A DNA stretch of 20,409 nucleotides from Bacteriovoracaceae bacterium (GTDB taxonomy: Bacteria > Bdellovibrionota > Bacteriovoracia > Bacteriovoracales > Bacteriovoracaceae), in contig CANFNN010000017.1 of the NCBI GenBank assembly GCA_947448095.1, positions 1 through 20,409 of the forward strand, read 5' to 3'. Shown here piece by piece: positions 14,660-20,409 of the stretch. The translations under genes and the position numbers were made by a program. The notes beneath the pieces were generated by a model. That model made no database searches, had not been told where the DNA came from, and saw only the letters and a program-made list of their open reading frames with translations. Numbering within the stretch: the stretch's first letter is position 1; every line of letters begins with the position of its first letter.

Positions 14660-14666
14660 GTGAGAA

Positions 14667-15185
14667 ATGATTGCTAAGCATACAAACGTCTTCAGCCAAC
14701 TTGAAACTTTCGAAAAAGAAATCGGGCGCCTTGAAGGCAAGATTCTTGAGCTCGAAACAAGAATTCAAAAACTTTTTGCGATTGAACGCAATCATTTGAT
14801 CCGCATAAAAAATGGCGAAGAAATTCCTGATGACTTTGTTCAAAGTGGACGGGCCTACTTGGATCTTTCTCCAGATAAGGCGTGGCGCTTATACCGCAAC
14901 CCTGATTTTGATTTTATTTTGATTGATGTGACTGCTAAAGACTATGCTGATCATAAAACTCTTCCAGAAGCCGTTCGTATTCCTTGGGAAGATTTTGCAG
15001 AACGATTTATTGAAATTCAGTCTTTTACGACTCCGCTCTTTATTATTTCAGAGGACGGCGCAAACTCAGTTCTGGCCTGTGAATTTCTTGTTAAGCGTGG
15101 ATATTTCAATTGCAACAACATTTCAGGCGGCTACAAATATTGGAAAGGATTTAGATTGGAAGAAATCAAGGGACAATCAGCTTAG
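14667..15185 (+). CDS. Coiled-coil plus rhodanese-like domain protein lacking the catalytic cysteine
   Basis: Predicted 172-residue cytoplasmic protein. Residues about 10-38 (heptad-like Leu/Ile/Glu pattern, LEGKILELETRIQKL) should form a coiled coil. Residues about 68-165 match a single rhodanese domain: FILIDVTAKDYADHKTLPEAVRIP, then a strand and active-site-loop region, and SGGYKYWKG at the end. The loop that should carry the sulfur-accepting cysteine reads ISEDGANS (127-134), with Ser128 in place of Cys. Sulfurtransferase activity is therefore unlikely; a structural or signalling role is more plausible. GAGGTGAGAA directly precedes the ATG. The gene lies 41 bases after the DUF350-like gene and its end overlaps the convergent marR gene by 4 bases. 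Confidence 0.85.
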   Translation: MIAKHTNVFSQLETFEKEIGRLEGKILELETRIQKLFAIERNHLIRIKNGEEIPDDFVQSGRAYLDLSPDKAWRLYRNPDFDFILIDVTAKDYADHKTLPEAVRIPWEDFAERFIEIQSFTTPLFIISEDGANSVLACEFLVKRGYFNCNNISGGYKYWKGFRLEEIKGQSA

Positions 15186-15637
15186 ATCAAGCTTCCTTTC
15201 TTCTGATTTTCTAATAATTCCCGGTAAAGCTTATCCAGCATTAACTCAACTCGATCGAGCTCAACTTCACCAAGTTTTGAGGTGTATTGTTTTTCCAGGT
15301 TATTTGTCACCTGGAGGAGATTCAATTTAAATTTTTCTCCGTAGTCTGTAAGGTCAACCAATTGTTCACGCTTATCGTGTTCAGAGTGCACACGAGTTAT
15401 GTAGCCTCGTTTTTCAAGTTCGTTCAAGTGCGAGGTCATGGTTTGCTTTTTGAGCCCACAGGCCTTACCAATCATTTTTATCGAAGGACTGTCGTTTTCA
15501 GACAGATACATCAAAATCTCTAAGAAGCTTGGCCGAAGGTCATTGAAGCCACGTGACTGAAGCTCTTTCATGAGTTCAACACTGTAAACCCGATAGATTT
15601 TTTTGAGTAAGCTTCCGATATTGGCGATTTTTTTCAT
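15182..15637 (-). CDS. MarR-family transcriptional regulator
   Basis: Predicted 151-residue dimeric DNA-binding repressor or activator. The central winged helix-turn-helix is evident: SIKMIGKACGLKKQTMTSHL is the HTH, LEKRGYITRV leads to the wing and HDKREQLVDLTDYG is the typical MarR wing. Helices on both sides would form the dimer interface. The frame extends to a TTG at 15670, but I chose the ATG at 15637. That ATG directly follows a perfect palindrome, which looks like an autoregulatory operator, and has no Shine-Dalgarno sequence. No effector or target beyond its own promoter can be named; the upstream exported peptide gene and the pseudo-rhodanese are the nearest candidates. It is a compact regulator with no sign of damage. 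Confidence 0.9.
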   Translation of the reverse strand: MKKIANIGSLLKKIYRVYSVELMKELQSRGFNDLRPSFLEILMYLSENDSPSIKMIGKACGLKKQTMTSHLNELEKRGYITRVHSEHDKREQLVDLTDYGEKFKLNLLQVTNNLEKQYTSKLGEVELDRVELMLDKLYRELLENQKKGSLI

Positions 15638-15658
15638 ATAGTATGACAATAATACTAT
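15638..15658 (-). promoter_or_regulatory. Candidate MarR operator at the marR start codon
   Basis: ATAGTAT (15638-15644), a 7-base spacer and ATACTAT (15652-15658) form a perfect 7+7+7 palindrome touching the ATG at 15637. On the minus strand TATTAT (15654 down to 15649) inside it could be the -10 box, with a weak TTTCAT 17 bases upstream. Binding there would block transcription, the usual MarR autoregulation. Confidence 0.6.
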
Positions 15659-15677
15659 GTTTCCCTGCAAGATGAAA

Positions 15678-15884
15678 TCACAATTTCCTAAGTGGTCTCT
15701 CTATTTCTTCGGGCAGGACTCGTTTGTTTTGATGAGATAATTTCGTCTGAGCACCCTCTTGAAGTCCTTCAACCCAAAGGGAAAGGCGCAGGCGCTCTTT
15801 TATGGTCAATAAATGCTCAACGGGAGAGGCCAAAGTGACTGAGGAAGATAAAACAAAACTGACCAGGAAAAACAATTTAAGCAT
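15678..15884 (-). CDS. Small exported protein of unknown function
   Basis: Predicted 68-residue protein. The first ~20 residues are a clear signal-peptide-like stretch (MLKLFFLVSFVLSSSVTLA followed by SPVEH), leaving a mature peptide of about 49 residues that is basic and amphipathic, with no cysteine. I do not recognise it. The frame extends to 15932, but the ATG at 15884 gives the signal peptide and has AAGGG 8 bases upstream. It lies 40 bases before marR on the same strand and may be co-transcribed with it or separated by the marR operator. It could be chance, but the signal peptide makes a real gene more likely than not. Confidence 0.55.
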   Translation of the reverse strand: MLKLFFLVSFVLSSSVTLASPVEHLLTIKERLRLSLWVEGLQEGAQTKLSHQNKRVLPEEIERPLRKL

Positions 15885-16022
15885 GCAGATAACCCTTGAT
15901 AAATGTCTTATGCCAACAAGAGTTGCAAACAAGTGGCCAGTAGATATCCATGTTATTTCAGGTAAATAGAGTTTCGAAAATGTCTAAATATTGAACATCC
16001 GTAAGTTTCCTGCCAACCGGTG

Positions 16023-16028
16023 TATAAT
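16023..16028 (+). promoter_or_regulatory. Perfect -10 box six bases before a GTG start
   Basis: TATAAT at 16023-16028 is a perfect -10 hexamer. The GTG start codon at 16035 is 7 bases from its 3' end, where transcription would normally begin. No good -35 is found at 16-18 bases; TTGAAC (15991-15996) is 26 bases away. This suggests a leaderless mRNA or an activator-dependent promoter. Confidence 0.5.
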
Positions 16029-16034
16029 TTTTGA

Positions 16035-16739
16035 GTGAAAATATTAATCATTTTGTTAATCCTCGCCTCCACCTCAGTAAATGCTCAGGTGAAACGAATT
16101 GCAGAGAAGCATTGTTTTACAGAACAAAAATTTGCTCAGGAAGCAGTGACACTTATTCTCTCTCGCTACAATCATAACGACACAAACTCATCTAAGAACC
16201 ATATTATCCGTGAGCACTTAAACCAGATTAGGCCCAAGATTGAACTCGTAACGGATACCGTTGATCAGTTTGGCAGAACGTTTTGTTTGATTGTAATGGA
16301 AAAAAAATTAACAGGGGGAGATCTTAAAACGATAGGCACTTTTCAGTTTAATGAAGACTTGATTCTAAAAGAAAAAAATCGAAAGTTTGCTCAAAGTATT
16401 AAGGACCCATGGGGTGGTGATAAACTTGAACTTACTGGCAAGCCTAAGGTCTTAAGAAGTTGCCGCCGGACACAATCATCGCCGGATGAAAAAAAAGAAT
16501 GCGATGATCTGATCATTACCGCAAGACATGGGGATGATAACGTCATTGAGTATCGGTTTTGGTTAGGCTTTCAATCCGGCGAGGGATTGGCGGTGTATAA
16601 ATCCCCGGCCAATCATGTGGAACTCAGTAAGGTGATGGGCTTGCTTAAAAAAGACAGAAAGGAACAAAAGTACTCCTTTGCTCCTCAAGGAGCAAAGGAA
16701 GAAGACTCTATCGATAATGCTACAATTATTGGTGAATAG
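16035..16739 (+). CDS. Exported four-cysteine protein of unknown function
   Basis: Predicted 234-residue protein with a Sec signal peptide (MKILIILLILASTSVNA, cleavage likely before Gln18). The mature protein has four cysteines (27, 84, 143, 156), consistent with two periplasmic disulfides, is rich in Lys, Asp and Asn, and ends in an acidic low-complexity tail. I recognise no family. The start is GTG without a Shine-Dalgarno sequence but with a TATAAT box just upstream. No in-frame ATG early in the signal peptide offers a better start. It converges with rodA, only 4 bases apart. A perfect 11-bp hairpin lies in its last codons. Nothing in the neighbourhood indicates a function, though proximity to cell-wall genes is noted. 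Confidence 0.75.
   Translation: MKILIILLILASTSVNAQVKRIAEKHCFTEQKFAQEAVTLILSRYNHNDTNSSKNHIIREHLNQIRPKIELVTDTVDQFGRTFCLIVMEKKLTGGDLKTIGTFQFNEDLILKEKNRKFAQSIKDPWGGDKLELTGKPKVLRSCRRTQSSPDEKKECDDLIITARHGDDNVIEYRFWLGFQSGEGLAVYKSPANHVELSKVMGLLKKDRKEQKYSFAPQGAKEEDSIDNATIIGE
16674..16699 (-). terminator. Possible rodA terminator inside the convergent gene
   Basis: TCCTTTGCTCC (16674-16684) and GGAGCAAAGGA (16689-16699) form a perfect 11-bp stem with a 4-base loop. It starts 44 bases beyond the rodA stop codon, on the minus strand, and is followed there by a broken T-rich tract (GTACTTTTGTTCC). It lies within the 3' coding part of the opposite gene. On the plus strand no T-run follows. Confidence 0.45.
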
Positions 16740-16743
16740 TTCT

Positions 16744-17856
16744 TTAGTTAAAAAAGTTTCGACTATTTGAAATTGATGTCGCCATTCCTACGCCTACTCC
16801 AAAAGTCAGCATACTCGACCCCCCGTAACTCATGAGAGGCAGCGGAATACCAACAATAGGTAGAAGCCCTGAAACCATCGCCATGTTAATGAAGGCATGC
16901 CAGAAGAAAATAGACATGACCCCGATCACTAAGACGGAATCATAAAACCTCTGAACCGATGAGGCGAGCCAGATCATCCTCATAAAGAAAACCAGATAGA
17001 GAATTATCAAAAAGACTGAACCAAAAAATCCATGCTCTTCATTGAAAATTGCAAAAACAAAGTCAGTATGGTTTTCAGGAAGATAATTAAGCGAAGCTTG
17101 AGAAGAGTTTTTGAAGCCTTTCCCAAATAGACGGCCTGACCCAATAGCAATCTCAGATTGAATGGCGTTATACCCTGACCCCTTAGCGTCCTGGTAGGGA
17201 TCAATAAAAGTGAGGATTCGTTTTCTTTGGTATTCTCTTAACCCAAAATTATACATTAGCACACCTGACAAAATCCCAATCACCCCAAGAGTGGCAATCG
17301 TTTTCCAGCGCAAGCGTTTGTAGAAAATCATCATGGAAAAGATGAAGAGTAAAAGCATCCCCGTTCCAAGATCGGGTTGGAGAATTACCATAATAGCAGG
17401 AACCATCACAATAATCCCTGGCAAAATCAGTTCTTTAAAACCAAGTTCTCGCTCAGGATTTACTTTTGTAAAAAAGCGCGCCAAGGCCAGCACCAGTCCC
17501 ATCTTCATAAATTCCGAAGGCTGCATCCGAATAGGACCCAGAACTAGCCACCGCTGAGCACCCATTCCGACTTTTCCCATCAGCATCACTAGAAACACTA
17601 AAAATAATGTCAGCACATAAGCGACGTAAGAAAAGCGCTCAAAAGTTTTAGGATTTAAAAAACTAATCGCTACGGCAACCGTCAGTGAAAACAGAAACCA
17701 CATCAACTGAGACTTATAAAGCGCATCCAATCCCTCTTGAGACTGAGAGTGAGTGGCACTATAAAGGTTGAGAATCCCAACTAGGAATATTGCTGCCATA
17801 CTTCCAATGAAGCTAAAATCATATCGCTTAAAAAATTCGACGAAACGCTGATTCAT
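16744..17856 (-). CDS. rodA: RodA, peptidoglycan glycosyltransferase of the elongasome
   Basis: SEDS-family inner-membrane enzyme that polymerises lipid II into glycan strands during rod elongation, paired with PBP2. The 370-residue protein has about ten membrane segments. Family landmarks are MGAQRWLVLGPIRMQPSEF (98-116), NHTDFVFAIFNEE (262-274) with the catalytic aspartate Asp265, and the C-terminal PLPLMSYGGSSML signature (338-350). Length and motifs are normal. The ATG overlaps the mrdA stop by one base (TAATG) with GAGGA close upstream, showing tight coupling with PBP2. It is last in the mreD-mrdA-rodA unit and meets the four-cysteine gene head-on. Confidence 0.97.
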   Translation of the reverse strand: MNQRFVEFFKRYDFSFIGSMAAIFLVGILNLYSATHSQSQEGLDALYKSQLMWFLFSLTVAVAISFLNPKTFERFSYVAYVLTLFLVFLVMLMGKVGMGAQRWLVLGPIRMQPSEFMKMGLVLALARFFTKVNPERELGFKELILPGIIVMVPAIMVILQPDLGTGMLLLFIFSMMIFYKRLRWKTIATLGVIGILSGVLMYNFGLREYQRKRILTFIDPYQDAKGSGYNAIQSEIAIGSGRLFGKGFKNSSQASLNYLPENHTDFVFAIFNEEHGFFGSVFLIILYLVFFMRMIWLASSVQRFYDSVLVIGVMSIFFWHAFINMAMVSGLLPIVGIPLPLMSYGGSSMLTFGVGVGMATSISNSRNFFN

Positions 17857-19835
17857 TATTCCTCACCATGTGCCGCTGGAGCCGCTGAAGGTTTAGGGGC
17901 TGCGTTAGCACGTAGAGATTTAATCCATCCATCTTTAATCGTTTTATCTTTCTCTAGATTCTGAAGATATAAATCAGGATGATATTTTTGCATATATTTA
18001 GTGATCACGGCTTCAGCAACTGGAGCTGCCGCACTTGAACCATGACAACCATGTTCAACAATAACTGCTGTGGCAATCTTAGGATTATCCGCTGGAGCAA
18101 AGCCTACAAATAAAGCGTGGTGACGAGATTCATAGTCCATTAATTCACATTTTTGGTGAACCTTATCTGCACTGGCGCCTCTGACTTGAGAGGTTCCAGT
18201 TTTACCCGCCATTAAAATCCCCTGGCCTCTACGATACCAAGCTGTTCCTTTCGGATTGTTCACAACCTGATAGAGACCTTCTCGGATAAATTTCAGCGTT
18301 TTGGGATTTTTCATCTGAATTTGAGATAAAAGTTCGGGAGTATAGGTTTTCACCAATTCACCGTTTGTATCAAAAACATCTTTCACTACAAATGGTCTAA
18401 AGATTTTTCCGCCATTAGCAATCGCTGCATAAGCTGTTGCAAGTTGAATGGTTGAAGCTAAAACATAAGATTGTCCAATCGCGCAGGAAAGTGTTTCACC
18501 CGGTTGCCATTCCTGGCCGAGGCGTTTTTTCTTCCATTCTGAAGTTGGGATTAATCCCGCTACTTCTCTTGGAAGTGAAATCCCGGTACGTGCACCAAGA
18601 CCAAAGGCTTTGGCATATTTGGCCAAAGAATCAATCGACATGCGGTTAGCTGCTTTTTGGAAAAAAACGTTACAAGACTCCCGAATCGCTTTGACTAGAT
18701 TAGTGGCCCCATGACCTTCTTTTTTCCAGCAGTGATAAGCACGTCGTCCAAAGAACCATTTTCCAGTACAAAAGACTTCTGTGTTTTCGTCGATCTCACC
18801 TTCTTCAAAAGCTGCAATACCAGTCAGTGCTTTAAATGTAGAACCAGGTGAAAAGTGTTCTTGGATATTTCGATCTCTAAGCGGATGTTCTTTGTTTGTG
18901 ACAAGGCTTCGCCAGTACTCTGGAGTGAGGCCTCGAGAAAACTGCGAAGGATCAAATGAGGGACGAGAAACCATCGTCAACACTTCACCCGAATCAATAT
19001 CTAAAGCGATGACTCCGCCAACTTTTCCTTCAAGGGCATTAAACGCTGCCACCTGCATATCTCGGTCAATAGTCAGTTTGACATTCATTCCAGAGAGAGG
19101 TTTTTCGGCTTCGATGCCTTTAAAAAGATTATCGGTATTGATGTAGCGCTTTCTTCTGCCCCGGGCATCTACTTCAACAAATTCGTGACCGTTTTCGCCG
19201 CGTAGATAATTATCAAGCTGCTCCTCGATACCAAATTGCCCAATAAAATCTCCCAAACGATAATCGAGTTTATCGCGCTCGCGGAGCTTCGGTAATTGCG
19301 TCTGAGAAACTTCTGAAATATAGCCCAACAAATGGGCACCGATTTCTTTGTCACGGTATTCTCTTGAAATAAACGTATCAACACTTACGCCAGGAAGATC
19401 AGCATTTTGAGTTTCAATCTGGGCCAGTTCGTTGAACGAGATATTCTTTTTAATAATGATTGGCCGATACTTGGCCTGATTAGAGTTCTTTTTAAGAATT
19501 CCCTGAATCGTAGCAATATCGAGACTAAGAATTTTGGCAAGTTTAGGAACAGTTTCCTCTTTCTCCATCAAAAACTGAGGGGTTAAGATGGCATCAAATC
19601 TTGGAATGTTATCCACAATTAACTGATCATCTCGAGAATAAATTAATCCTCGTGGCGCCCAGACAACTTCTTTGCGCAATCGGTTCTGAATAGAATAATT
19701 GTGAAGAGTCTCCCCTTTATAGACTTGCAGATACCACAGACGTGATAGCACTAAACCGAAAGCGGCCGTAATGATATAAGACAGGAGTGTCGCTCGATCT
19801 TTATGAATTTTGACTAATTCTTCTTCACCAAACAT
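17856..19835 (-). CDS. mrdA: Penicillin-binding protein 2 (elongasome transpeptidase)
   Basis: Class B PBP that cross-links peptidoglycan during cell elongation. The 659-residue protein has a short cytoplasmic N-terminus, one membrane anchor (about 15-36), the PRGLIYSRD dimerisation-domain entry (61-69) and a C-terminal transpeptidase domain. The three active-site motifs are intact: STFK with nucleophile Ser332, SCN (387-389) and KTG (545-547). The segment with Cys356, His368, Cys369 and His375 matches the PBP2 region that holds a zinc site in some homologues. The last ~25 residues are an Ala/Pro-rich tail. The ATG at 19835 lies 2 bases after the mreD stop; GAGGAG sits 13 bases upstream, rather far. 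rodA follows with a one-base overlap. Confidence 0.97.
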   Translation of the reverse strand: MFGEEELVKIHKDRATLLSYIITAAFGLVLSRLWYLQVYKGETLHNYSIQNRLRKEVVWAPRGLIYSRDDQLIVDNIPRFDAILTPQFLMEKEETVPKLAKILSLDIATIQGILKKNSNQAKYRPIIIKKNISFNELAQIETQNADLPGVSVDTFISREYRDKEIGAHLLGYISEVSQTQLPKLRERDKLDYRLGDFIGQFGIEEQLDNYLRGENGHEFVEVDARGRRKRYINTDNLFKGIEAEKPLSGMNVKLTIDRDMQVAAFNALEGKVGGVIALDIDSGEVLTMVSRPSFDPSQFSRGLTPEYWRSLVTNKEHPLRDRNIQEHFSPGSTFKALTGIAAFEEGEIDENTEVFCTGKWFFGRRAYHCWKKEGHGATNLVKAIRESCNVFFQKAANRMSIDSLAKYAKAFGLGARTGISLPREVAGLIPTSEWKKKRLGQEWQPGETLSCAIGQSYVLASTIQLATAYAAIANGGKIFRPFVVKDVFDTNGELVKTYTPELLSQIQMKNPKTLKFIREGLYQVVNNPKGTAWYRRGQGILMAGKTGTSQVRGASADKVHQKCELMDYESRHHALFVGFAPADNPKIATAVIVEHGCHGSSAAAPVAEAVITKYMQKYHPDLYLQNLEKDKTIKDGWIKSLRANAAPKPSAAPAAHGEE

Positions 19836-19837
19836 GA

Positions 19838-20374
19838 CTAAATCTCTACTCCTCTAGAACCGCCCTCGCTAGGCACTCTCCAGATAAGGGCCAGACCCCA
19901 AAATAAAATCGGTGAGATCAATGAAAGTAAAATACTTCCTGGTATGAAACTCCAAAGGATTAATCCAAATTTATCAAAGTCGGAAATTTTCAAACAAATG
20001 ACTAAGGTAACTGTCACATACCAAACAATCTGAAACAGCTGAACGGTAATCATTGTCATAAAAGCTGTCGTTAAGTGCAGAACTTCTTTTAAATAATTGG
20101 CCGACATCATCACGATGATTCCTGCCAAAGTCCCAAGGGCCCACCCTTCAATTGAAAAAATAGAATGAACCATTTGCAGCCCAAGAATGAGCCAGGGAAC
20201 TAGCGGGGAGTCCATGCGAATCGCCAAAAACAAAATGATTAAGACGTTGAATGTGAGGCGATATTCCTTCCAGCCCATTGCTGGAAGTACCGTCGATGTC
20301 ACTATTTCAAGCCCGATCAGAAGCGCTAAAGTAATGATAAAAGATATTAAGACCTGGGAAAATTTCATTTTCAT
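19838..20374 (-). CDS. mreD: Rod shape-determining protein MreD
   Basis: Predicted 178-residue polytopic membrane protein with about five hydrophobic segments, the usual size and hydropathy of MreD, which links MreC, RodA and PBP2 in the elongasome. MreD is poorly conserved, so assignment rests on length, topology and position directly before mrdA-rodA. The C-terminal SPILFWGLALIWR helix is followed by a short polar tail. The start is the first of two close ATGs (20374 and 20368) and overlaps the stop of the upstream reading frame in an ATGA arrangement. GAG lies 8 bases upstream. Confidence 0.82.
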   Translation of the reverse strand: MKMKFSQVLISFIITLALLIGLEIVTSTVLPAMGWKEYRLTFNVLIILFLAIRMDSPLVPWLILGLQMVHSIFSIEGWALGTLAGIIVMMSANYLKEVLHLTTAFMTMITVQLFQIVWYVTVTLVICLKISDFDKFGLILWSFIPGSILLSLISPILFWGLALIWRVPSEGGSRGVEI

Positions 20375-20409
20375 AGCTTGATCTCGGTAGTGGGAACAAT
20401 TCCAGGAGC
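20371..20409 (-). CDS. C-terminal end of the gene before mreD, probably mreC
   Basis: On the minus strand an open frame enters from the right edge and reads APGIVPTTEIKL followed by TGA, which overlaps the mreD ATG by two bases (ATGA). Only 12 residues are visible, so homology cannot be judged. mreC is expected from the conserved mreC-mreD-mrdA-rodA order. Confidence 0.5.
   Translation of the reverse strand, partial: APGIVPTTEIKL

Noticed and set aside
14622..14843. 73-residue minus-strand ORF over the rhodanese-like start
   Set aside because: Antisense to a coiled-coil region; such regions often give open antisense frames, and there is no independent support.
1..20409. Mobile element or recent transfer boundary
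   Set aside because: No transposase, integrase, tRNA edge or long direct or inverted repeats were found, and base composition looks even apart from the gap at 7688-7969.

Overview
This 20.4 kb window is chromosomal DNA from a Gram-negative, AT-rich, gene-dense bacterium. It has a PBP2/RodA/MreD shape operon, SecG, and several Sec-type signal peptides. The gap-pgk-tpiA-secG order, the large number of HD-family phosphohydrolases, an orphan TadG-like protein and a lysine-rich histone-like protein would fit the Bdellovibrionota (Bacteriovorax/Peredibacter-like). That placement is inference from gene content; nothing in the window proves it. I see no tRNA, rRNA, CRISPR array, insertion sequence, integrase or phage gene.

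Layout. (1) 1-1704, minus: a YhaM-type OB-fold/HD exonuclease gene followed one base later by a classical SDR oxidoreductase that runs off the left edge. (2) 1892-5395, plus: gap, pgk, tpiA and secG, closed by a strong terminator. This is the triose-phosphate half of glycolysis plus a translocase subunit. The GAPDH is altered at the residues that normally fix NAD specificity. (3) 5398-7687, minus: an HD-GYP protein, ssb with its own terminator, and a small zinc-ribbon membrane protein. (4) 7688-7969: a non-coding stretch with two good inverted repeats. (5) 7970-10735, plus: a 921-residue TadG-like surface or secreted protein. (6) 10818-11467, plus: a histone H1-like protein made of decapeptide repeats and a polyacidic tail, with a consensus promoter and a terminator. 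(7) 11480-15185, plus: a tight run of glutaredoxin, SAMHD1/YwfO-type HD hydrolase, unknown secreted protein, duplicated DUF350-like membrane protein and a coiled-coil pseudo-rhodanese. (8) 15182-15884, minus: a MarR regulator with a perfect palindrome at its start codon, and a small exported peptide. (9) 16035-16739, plus: an exported four-cysteine protein with a TATAAT box almost touching its GTG start. (10) 16744-20409, minus: rodA, mrdA (PBP2), mreD and the last codons of an upstream gene that is probably mreC.

The most unusual parts are the uncharacterised Grx/HD/secreted/DUF350 operon, the charge-segregated histone-like protein, the structured non-coding stretch before the TadG-like gene, the GAPDH cofactor-site substitutions, and three genes whose promoter-like elements sit so close to the start codon that their mRNAs may be leaderless. 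None of these is shown to be a new system by sequence alone.
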